NCBI RefSeq assembly: GCF_017491605.1 | Contig: NZ_JAFGYY010000022.1 | Span: 35,348 to 99,347 of the forward strand | DNA from: Pseudomonas sp. 30_B | GTDB taxonomy: Bacteria > Pseudomonadota > Gammaproteobacteria > Pseudomonadales > Pseudomonadaceae | Reading direction: 5' to 3' | Length of the DNA: 64,000 bases | In this document: one piece after another, positions 58,937 to 64,000 of the stretch | How the letters are laid out: each line of letters starts with the position of its first letter | How positions within the stretch are numbered: the stretch's first letter is position 1 | The notes under the pieces: model-generated | Seen by the model: the letters and a program-made list of their open reading frames with translations, nothing else | Told to the model about the DNA's origin: nothing | The model's database searches: none | Position numbers and translations under genes: made by a program

Positions 58937-60085
58937 TCAAGCCGTTTTCTTGTTGGCCGGCCGCTCGGCGGCCAGTGCTTGTTCCAGTTGCGCGCCAAAG
59001 GCGCAGACACGTTCGTCGGCGCCCTTGCGGCCGACGATCTGCAGGCCGATCTTCAGCCCGCCGCTTTCCAGTTCCACCGGCACCGTCAGCGCCGGATGAC
59101 CGCTGAGGTTGAAAGGCCGTACCAGGGAGGTCAGGCCGGCGATCATCCGGCCGCCGGCGCGGGCTTCGCGCAGCAGCGGCGGCAGGCCCGGCAGGGTCGG
59201 CAGCAGCAGCACGTCGTAGTCCTCCAGGGCCGAGTCCACCGCCCGGCTGAAGCGCTGGCGCACGGCCTCCGCCTCGGCCAGTGCCAGCGCATCGGTGAGG
59301 CTGGCGGCCAGCAGGCGCTGTTCGATGTCGGCGCCCAGCAGGCCCTTGCCGGTCAGGCTGCCGAGGGCCGCCCAGTTTTCGTGATTGATCACCGTCAGGC
59401 CGGCGGCGAAGGCTTCGTCGAAGCCCTCCAGGCGCAGGCTGTCGCGGCGCCAGCCGGCGCGGTCGGCGGCGACGCCGATGCGCGACAGCAGGTTCGGCTC
59501 GGCGGCCACCTCCAGCAGCGCCACGCGGGCGCCGGCCTCGGGGGCGACGACGGCGCCGAAGCCCGGGCAGATCACCTGCATCGCGGCGATCAGCTGTTCC
59601 ATGCTCGCCGCGAACGGGCCGACGCAGTCCAGGCTGCTGGCAGCGGGATGCACGCCAGCGCGGCTGACGCGGCCGTAGGTCGGCTTCAGGCCGGCGACCC
59701 CGCAGCAGGCCGCCGGTACGCGCACCGAGCCACCGGTGTCGGTGCCCAGGGCGATATTGGCAAGCCCGGCGGCGACGGCGACCGCCGAACCGCTGGACGA
59801 ACCGCCCGGCACACGTTCCGGCGCCTGCGGGTTGCCCGGAGTACCGGTCCAGTCGTTGATGCCGGTGACGCCGAAGGCCAGCTCGTGCAGGTTGGTCTTG
59901 CCGACGATGCGCCAGCCGGCAGCCAGCACGGCGTCGACCACCTCGGCATTGCGTTCGGCCGGCGCGGCGTCGGCCAGCGCGCGGCTGCCGCAACGGGTCG
60001 GGTGGCCGGCGATGTCGAGGGTGTCCTTGACCGCGACGCGCAGGCCGTCGCCGCCAAGCTGGAATTCGCTGACGAATACACTCAT
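58937..60085 (-). CDS. iacH: Amidase-signature hydrolase (IacH-like)
   Basis: 382 residues from ATG 60085, overlapping the previous stop (ATGA). Ser-cisSer-Lys triad: K20 in RVAVKDT, the GGSSSGSA block near 94-101 with the cis-Ser, and nucleophile S120 in GTDTGGSVRVP. At 382 residues it is shorter than typical 450-500 residue amidases, lacking part of the C-terminal region, as IacH proteins are. It may hydrolyse an amide or lactam intermediate in the pathway. Confidence 0.85.
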   Translation of the reverse strand: MSVFVSEFQLGGDGLRVAVKDTLDIAGHPTRCGSRALADAAPAERNAEVVDAVLAAGWRIVGKTNLHELAFGVTGINDWTGTPGNPQAPERVPGGSSSGSAVAVAAGLANIALGTDTGGSVRVPAACCGVAGLKPTYGRVSRAGVHPAASSLDCVGPFAASMEQLIAAMQVICPGFGAVVAPEAGARVALLEVAAEPNLLSRIGVAADRAGWRRDSLRLEGFDEAFAAGLTVINHENWAALGSLTGKGLLGADIEQRLLAASLTDALALAEAEAVRQRFSRAVDSALEDYDVLLLPTLPGLPPLLREARAGGRMIAGLTSLVRPFNLSGHPALTVPVELESGGLKIGLQIVGRKGADERVCAFGAQLEQALAAERPANKKTA

Positions 60086-60582
60086 GCGGGTTGCTCCTCG
60101 CGGGTGGCGCCGAGCGGCTGCTGGTACAGGCGCTGGGTGCGGAAATGGCTGATCAGCCAGGTGCCGTCGATGCAGCGGAAATCGATGTCGAGGCGCGTGC
60201 CGAACAGTTCGCTGCGGCCGCCTTCGTAGGTCGAAATCTGCTGCATCAGCCACTGCCCGCGCGCACCCTCGCCGTCCACGCGAATCGCTTCGCTGGTGAG
60301 GAAGTGCAGGTTCAGCGCGAAGTGCGGCGACGGCGGCAGGTAGGCAGCGACAAAGGCCGCCACGTCCGCGCGGCCCTGGTGGCTGCCGAAGGTCTGCGCG
60401 GTCTCGCGGCCGACGCCTTCCCAGACGGCATCCTCGCTGAACAGCGCGGCCAGCTCGGCCTCACTGGCACGGGGGCTGCGCGGCACATCGCAGAGGTCCA
60501 TGTAGCGCGCCATCAGGCGGCGCACCTGGCTCTCGGCTTCGAGCACAGCCAGGCGGCGTTGCAGGTTCGCCAGATCGCCCAT
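60082..60582 (-). CDS. iacI: NTF2/SnoaL-like protein (IacI-like)
   Basis: 166 residues. SnoaL-like alpha+beta barrel pattern: an N-terminal helix LQRRLAVLEAESQVRRLMARYMDLCD, then LAALFSEDAVWEGVG, GRADVAAFVAAY, HFLTSEAIRV, and a final TWLISHFRTQRLY strand. Such cone-shaped folds serve as isomerases or dehydratases or as small subunits. Position between the IacB-like and amidase genes agrees with iacI. Stop overlaps the amidase start. Confidence 0.82.
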   Translation of the reverse strand: MGDLANLQRRLAVLEAESQVRRLMARYMDLCDVPRSPRASEAELAALFSEDAVWEGVGRETAQTFGSHQGRADVAAFVAAYLPPSPHFALNLHFLTSEAIRVDGEGARGQWLMQQISTYEGGRSELFGTRLDIDFRCIDGTWLISHFRTQRLYQQPLGATREEQPA

Positions 60583-60585
60583 GGT

Positions 60586-60957
60586 TCAGGTCCGCGCGGC
60601 TTCGGGAATGGTCAGCGGACGGCCGATGCGGGCCTCGACCTTGGCGTACTTCCACAGGCTGTATTCGTTCACCGGGGTGGTGCGGAACAGGTTGCAGGCG
60701 TCGATCACGGTCTGGTGGCAGTCGACGTCGGCCATGATGTAGACGGTCCACGGCGAGGTGGTGGAAGCGCCGACCATCAGGCGGTCGTCATCCAGCGCGC
60801 CGAGCACGGTCACGCCGGGCAGCGCGCCGAGCGAGCCCATCATCTGGCTGAAGCCCTTCCACACGGCGAGGCCTTCGCCGGTGGGGAGGTCGAAGAAGTT
60901 CTGCGTGATGCCGATGCAGAACAGTACGCGCAAGGGTTCCTGGGTGGCTTGGGTCAT
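60586..60957 (-). CDS. iacB: Small IacB-like protein (dimeric alpha/beta barrel type)
   Basis: 123 residues. A ferredoxin-like alpha/beta unit (LRVLFCIGITQNFF, PWTVYIMADVD) resembling EthD/ABM-type proteins; no obvious catalytic residues. The match to IacB is by size and place: directly after the IacA-like flavoprotein and before iacI. Gaps are 30 bp upstream and 3 bp downstream. Confidence 0.75.
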   Translation of the reverse strand: MTQATQEPLRVLFCIGITQNFFDLPTGEGLAVWKGFSQMMGSLGALPGVTVLGALDDDRLMVGASTTSPWTVYIMADVDCHQTVIDACNLFRTTPVNEYSLWKYAKVEARIGRPLTIPEAART

Positions 60958-60987
60958 GCTGAAAATCCTTGATCTTGTCGTGGGCGA

Positions 60988-62139
60988 TTACAGGTAACCG
61001 GGGATCGGCGGCACGCCGAGGAACACCGCGCCGGCGCCGTCGTACATGCCGTCGCTGAGGAAGGCGTGCTGGGTGACCACCATGGCGTCGCGCAGGTAGC
61101 GCTGCAGCGGGTTGCCCAGGTAGATCGCCGAGGTGCCGGCCAGGCCGTAGGCGCGCTGCACGGCGGCGGCGCCGGCGCGGGACACATGTACGGCAGCCAG
61201 GCGCAGCAGGCTGACCTGCTCGGGGGTGACCGGGTTGCCGGCGAGGATCGATGCCCAGACTTCCTCGGTGGCGTCGTAGAAGAAGCTGCGGGCGCCGCGC
61301 AGGTCGGCTTCCGCCTTGCCCACTTCGAGGCGCACGTAGGCGCGATCGGCCAGTTTCGGCGCGCCGGTGATGCCGCCGCCGGAGGCCATGCGGGTCACTT
61401 CGTCGAGCGCGGCGCGGCCCAGGCCGAGGTTGACCACGGCGAGCACCTGGGCGGCGTAGGCGATGGTCGGGTAGCGATACAGAGGTTCGTCGATGGTCGC
61501 TTCGCCGCCGCGGATGAAGGTCCAGCGGTCCTCGACGAAGGCGCCGTCCAGACGCAGGTCATGGCTGCCGGTGCCCTTGAGGCCGACCACATCCCAGTTC
61601 TCGACGATTTCCACCTGGCTGGCCGGCAGCAGCGCGGTGCGCGGGCGCCCGCCGGGGCCGGCGGCGCCGATGCCGACGCCGAGCACGTCGGCGCCCTTGC
61701 AGCCGCTGGCGAATTTCCAGGTGCCGGTGACCTTCCAGCCGCCTTCCACCTGCTCGGCCGGCTGCAGCGGGAACAGGCCGCCGGCGAACACCAGGTCCGG
61801 GCCCTTGGCGTACAGCTCGGCCTGGCTTTCCCTGGGCAGCGCGGCGAGGTAGGTGCTGGCGCTGCCGAAGCTGGCGACCCAGCCGGCGGAGCCGTCGGCT
61901 TCCGAGATGCGCTCGATCAGGCGGAGGAAATCGGCCGGCGCCATGGCGGTGCCACCGAAGCATTTCGGGGTGGCCGCGCGATAGATGCCGACATCCTTGA
62001 AGCGCTCGATCATGTCGCGCGGAACGTGGCTGCGCAGGTCGAATTCCTGGCGGCGCAGACGCACCTCGTCGAGTACCTGCTCGAAGTCCACGACGGCTTC
62101 GCGGGGCGCTTCTGGTGCGGCGACGGCTGGGCTCAGCAT
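60988..62139 (-). CDS. iacA: Acyl-CoA dehydrogenase-fold flavin monooxygenase (IacA-like)
   Basis: 383 residues from ATG 62139, with GGAG nine bases upstream; ATG 62148 directly abuts that site. Acyl-CoA dehydrogenase fold used by FMN/FAD group D monooxygenases: helical N-terminus (VPRDMIERFKDVGIYRAATPKCFGG), central beta domain GTWKFASGCKGADV and VVGLKGTGSHDLRL, and a C-terminal helical domain. IacA proteins start indole-3-acetate breakdown and can oxidise indole to indigo. Group D enzymes need reduced flavin from a reductase such as IacG, which is not in this operon. Confidence 0.88.
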   Translation of the reverse strand: MLSPAVAAPEAPREAVVDFEQVLDEVRLRRQEFDLRSHVPRDMIERFKDVGIYRAATPKCFGGTAMAPADFLRLIERISEADGSAGWVASFGSASTYLAALPRESQAELYAKGPDLVFAGGLFPLQPAEQVEGGWKVTGTWKFASGCKGADVLGVGIGAAGPGGRPRTALLPASQVEIVENWDVVGLKGTGSHDLRLDGAFVEDRWTFIRGGEATIDEPLYRYPTIAYAAQVLAVVNLGLGRAALDEVTRMASGGGITGAPKLADRAYVRLEVGKAEADLRGARSFFYDATEEVWASILAGNPVTPEQVSLLRLAAVHVSRAGAAAVQRAYGLAGTSAIYLGNPLQRYLRDAMVVTQHAFLSDGMYDGAGAVFLGVPPIPGYL

Positions 62140-62345
62140 GGGCGTCATCTCCGTTGTTATTTTTTGTTCGGGCCAGACCGCTGGTGCGGCGATTGGGGCC
62201 AGTGTAGGGAGCCCGGCCAAAGCCCCTCTATTGGGGCGTGCAGCCCGGCCACTAAAGGTTTCCCCTAGCCCCGCGCTGGTAAATTCCAGGCGTCGCCGGA
62301 GGCCCACTCGGGTATAACGGGCGGGTACACCGCGAGAGCCATTCC

Positions 62346-63815
62346 ATGCAGCCCGCCGAGAAAGACTTCCAGCAACTGATCGAAGCCCTGCCGCTGTGCA
62401 TCCTCCTGCACGATGCGCAGACCAAGGAGATCCTCTGGGCCAACCGCGCCGCCCTGACGGTGCTGGGTTTCACCCTGGAGGAGCTGATCCCGCTGAAGGC
62501 GCCGGACATGACCAAGCACGCGCCGCAGTACCGCCGCTCGGTCGGCCTGCGCTGGCTGGAAGGCGCGGCGCGCACCGGCCAGCGCGCCATCGAGTGGTGC
62601 TATCGCTCCAAGCAGGGCGAGGAAATCCTCGCCGAGGCGGTCGCCACCCTGGTGCACCTGGCCGAGCGCGACGTGCTGATGGTGCAGTTCCGCGACATCT
62701 CCCGCGAAGAGCAGGTCAAGCGCGACCTCAAGCGCACCGAGAGCCGCCTGCACGCCTTCATGCAGGACCTCGCCGAGGGCGTGGTGGTGCTCGGCCCCAC
62801 CGGCGATATCCGCTTCCTCAGCGAATCGGCGGCGCGCCTGCTGGAGGGTGATGAACACAGCCTGCCGGGCGAGAACTTCCTCGCCTGGTGCGACGAACCC
62901 TCCCGCGAGCGCCTGGCCCCGCGCCTGGCGCTGAACCCGCCCGACCGCGCGCCGTACAGCGTCTACTACCACCTGCAGCGGCGCGACGGCGAATGGCGCT
63001 GGCACCATGCGACCTGCCGCTACATCGAGATCGAGGACGACCTGGAAGGCCACCTGCTGCTGTTCCGCGACGTGACCGAGCAGGTGCGCGCCGAGGAGTC
63101 GCGCCGGCAGAGCGAGCGCAAGCTGGAATACCTGGCGCGCTACAACGCCATGGGCGAGATGGCCGTGGCCATCGCCCACGAGCTGAGCCAGCCGCTGGCG
63201 GCGACGCGCAACTTCATCGAAGGCACCAGCATCCGCCTCGCGCAGAAAGGCGAAATCGACCCCTCGGTGGCCTGGGGCCTGGACAGCGCGGTGCGGCAGA
63301 TCGAGCACGCCTCGCTGATCATCAAGAGCGTGCGCGAGTACGTGGTGAAGCTGGAGCAGGCGGAACAGGTGGTCGACCTCAACGACCTGCTGCACGAGAC
63401 CCGCTACTTCATCAGCCTCAAGGCACAGGATGCCGGGGTTCGCCTGGAGGTGGAGCCGAGCGCCGAGCCGCTGCGGGTGAGCTGCGAGAAGGTGCTGGTC
63501 GGCCAGGTGATCCTGAACCTGGCGTTCAACGCCATCGAGGAGATGGCCGACCTGCCGGCCGAGCGCCGCGTACTGCGCCTGCATACCCGCATCGACGACG
63601 GCAAGGCCCGGTTCTGCGTGGAAGACCGTGGCCGGGGCATCGACGCTGGCGCGCGGGAGAAGCTGTTCGACGGCTTTTTTAGTTCCAAGGTCAGCGGCAA
63701 CGGGATCGGGCTGGCGTTGTGCAACAACATCATCGGCCGCCATCGCGGGGATATCTGGGCGGAGAATGTCGAGCCCTGCGGGACGATGTTCTGCTTTAGC
63801 CTTCCGTTGGTCTGA
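62346..63815 (+). CDS. PAS-domain sensor histidine kinase, divergent from the iac-like operon
   Basis: 489 residues, soluble: no TM segments are visible. Two PAS domains (about 10-120, NRAALTVLGFTLEEL; and about 130-255, DEPSRERLAPR and an RDVTEQ exit). HisKA with phospho-acceptor H278 in VAIAHELSQPLAATRNFIEG. HATPase: N-box NLAFNAIEEM, G1 VEDRGRGID, G2 GNGIGLALCNNIIGRHRG. As a cytosolic sensor transcribed divergently from iacA across about 200 bp, it could control the operon through a response regulator expected just outside the window. Two-component regulation of iac clusters is known in some Burkholderiales. Confidence 0.9.
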   Translation: MQPAEKDFQQLIEALPLCILLHDAQTKEILWANRAALTVLGFTLEELIPLKAPDMTKHAPQYRRSVGLRWLEGAARTGQRAIEWCYRSKQGEEILAEAVATLVHLAERDVLMVQFRDISREEQVKRDLKRTESRLHAFMQDLAEGVVVLGPTGDIRFLSESAARLLEGDEHSLPGENFLAWCDEPSRERLAPRLALNPPDRAPYSVYYHLQRRDGEWRWHHATCRYIEIEDDLEGHLLLFRDVTEQVRAEESRRQSERKLEYLARYNAMGEMAVAIAHELSQPLAATRNFIEGTSIRLAQKGEIDPSVAWGLDSAVRQIEHASLIIKSVREYVVKLEQAEQVVDLNDLLHETRYFISLKAQDAGVRLEVEPSAEPLRVSCEKVLVGQVILNLAFNAIEEMADLPAERRVLRLHTRIDDGKARFCVEDRGRGIDAGAREKLFDGFFSSKVSGNGIGLALCNNIIGRHRGDIWAENVEPCGTMFCFSLPLV

Positions 63816-63861
63816 GCACTGCGAACTCCCCCTCTCCGTCCGCGATGCTCCTGCTTTCGTA

Positions 63862-63891
63862 GGGCGCATAACGCCTAAGGCGTTATCCGCC
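63862..63891. repeat. Palindromic unit adjoining copy C
   Basis: GGGCGCATAACGCC then GGCGTTATCCGCC around a TAA centre; nearly identical to the complement of 55162-55190. It may end the histidine kinase transcript. Confidence 0.7.
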
Positions 63892-63904
63892 GTTTCTGGG
63901 TTTA

Positions 63905-64000
63905 GGTGTTTCTGCGCCGCTTCGGCGTGTGCTGGAAGATTTTGTTTCGCCCCCTCGGGCGAGTTACTTTGCCAAACGACGCAAAGTAACCAAAGGTCTT
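63905..64000 (-). repeat. Multi-hairpin structured repeat, copy C (cut by window end)
   Basis: The complement of this stretch matches the right third of copies A and B: AAGACCTTTGG, stem GTTACTTTG / CAAAGTAAC (63963-63990), the GCCCGAGGGGGC box, and GCAGAAACACC. Its stem is identical to copy A and different from B. The element is in the opposite orientation to A and B and continues past base 64000. Confidence 0.8.

Noticed and set aside
1..64000. CRISPR arrays, rRNA, tRNA, transposases, prophage genes
   Set aside because: No regularly spaced short repeats, no rRNA or tRNA-like folds and no transposase, integrase or phage motifs were recognised; the repeats present are REP units and the structured element.

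Overview
The window is high-GC DNA from a Gammaproteobacterium, almost certainly a Pseudomonas of the metabolically versatile P. aeruginosa / nitroreducens / citronellolis / knackmussii side of the genus. Reasons: REP elements of the ATCGCGGAC..GTCCGCTCCTAC type, a dhcR-dhcA-dhcB-atoB block arranged as in P. aeruginosa, DUF1302/DUF1329/RND operons, FecI-FecR-TonB receptor triads, and many LysR/AraC/LAL regulators each paired with a small catabolic unit. No rRNA, tRNA, CRISPR array, transposase or phage gene was recognised. The window reads as accessory catabolic chromosome.

Layout. 1-5.0 kb: end of a cupin dioxygenase gene, then a Ser-type periplasmic sulfatase, an SDR dehydrogenase and the radical-SAM enzyme that would activate the sulfatase. 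5.0-5.9 kb: a tyrosine phosphatase. 6.0-16.7 kb: a leftward operon (thiolase, DUF1302 barrel, DUF1329, YCF48/BNR protein, RND/MMPL exporter) behind a large LAL (MalT-like) regulator; this looks like a system moving and processing a hydrophobic substrate at the outer membrane. 17.0-21.0 kb: a DUF1254 protein, an AraC regulator, a DUF3313 lipoprotein and the C-terminal stump of a second DUF1254/DUF1214 gene. 21.5-26.2 kb: small housekeeping or unknown genes (K+ channel, DUF1275, YkgJ-like, YkvA, retropepsin-like protease) with a repeat-rich gap. 26.2-34.9 kb: polyamine/guanidino compound catabolism (glutamate-polyamine ligase, polyamine-binding protein, FAD oxidase, ureohydrolase, AraC and LysR regulators). 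35.0-40.2 kb: ArnT-like glycosyltransferase, glycine-zipper protein, M20 amidohydrolase with divergent LysR. 40.2-44.0 kb: an OYE / LLM / aldo-keto reductase operon and an ArsR-SRPBCC pair. 44.3-48.2 kb: ECF sigma, FecR-like anti-sigma and TonB receptor. 48.4-50.2 kb: an exported His-rich protein, a Cys-containing HTH regulator and a GFA enzyme. 50.9-54.6 kb: dehydrocarnitine/acetoacetyl-CoA metabolism (atoB, dhcB, dhcA, dhcR). 55.3-62.1 kb: an eight-gene leftward operon matching the indole-3-acetic acid degradation (iac) set in the order A-B-I-H-C-D-E-F, with a divergent PAS histidine kinase to 63.8 kb.

Most striking: (i) the sulfatase carries Ser-x-Ala-x-Arg instead of Cys-x-Pro-x-Arg and sits two genes from a complete three-cluster anSME; (ii) a roughly 300-bp multi-hairpin repeat occurs three times (24.2, 54.9 and 64.0 kb), with paired substitutions that preserve at least two stems, so it is a structured element and not a protein gene; (iii) an exported His-rich LWxEHxxWxR protein is coupled to a four-Cys HTH regulator behind a 38-bp AT-rich dyad; (iv) the iac-type operon lacks iacG and a MarR gene inside the window and instead faces a sensor kinase.

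Start codons were chosen by Shine-Dalgarno spacing and family length. All functional names rest on motif recognition without database searches.
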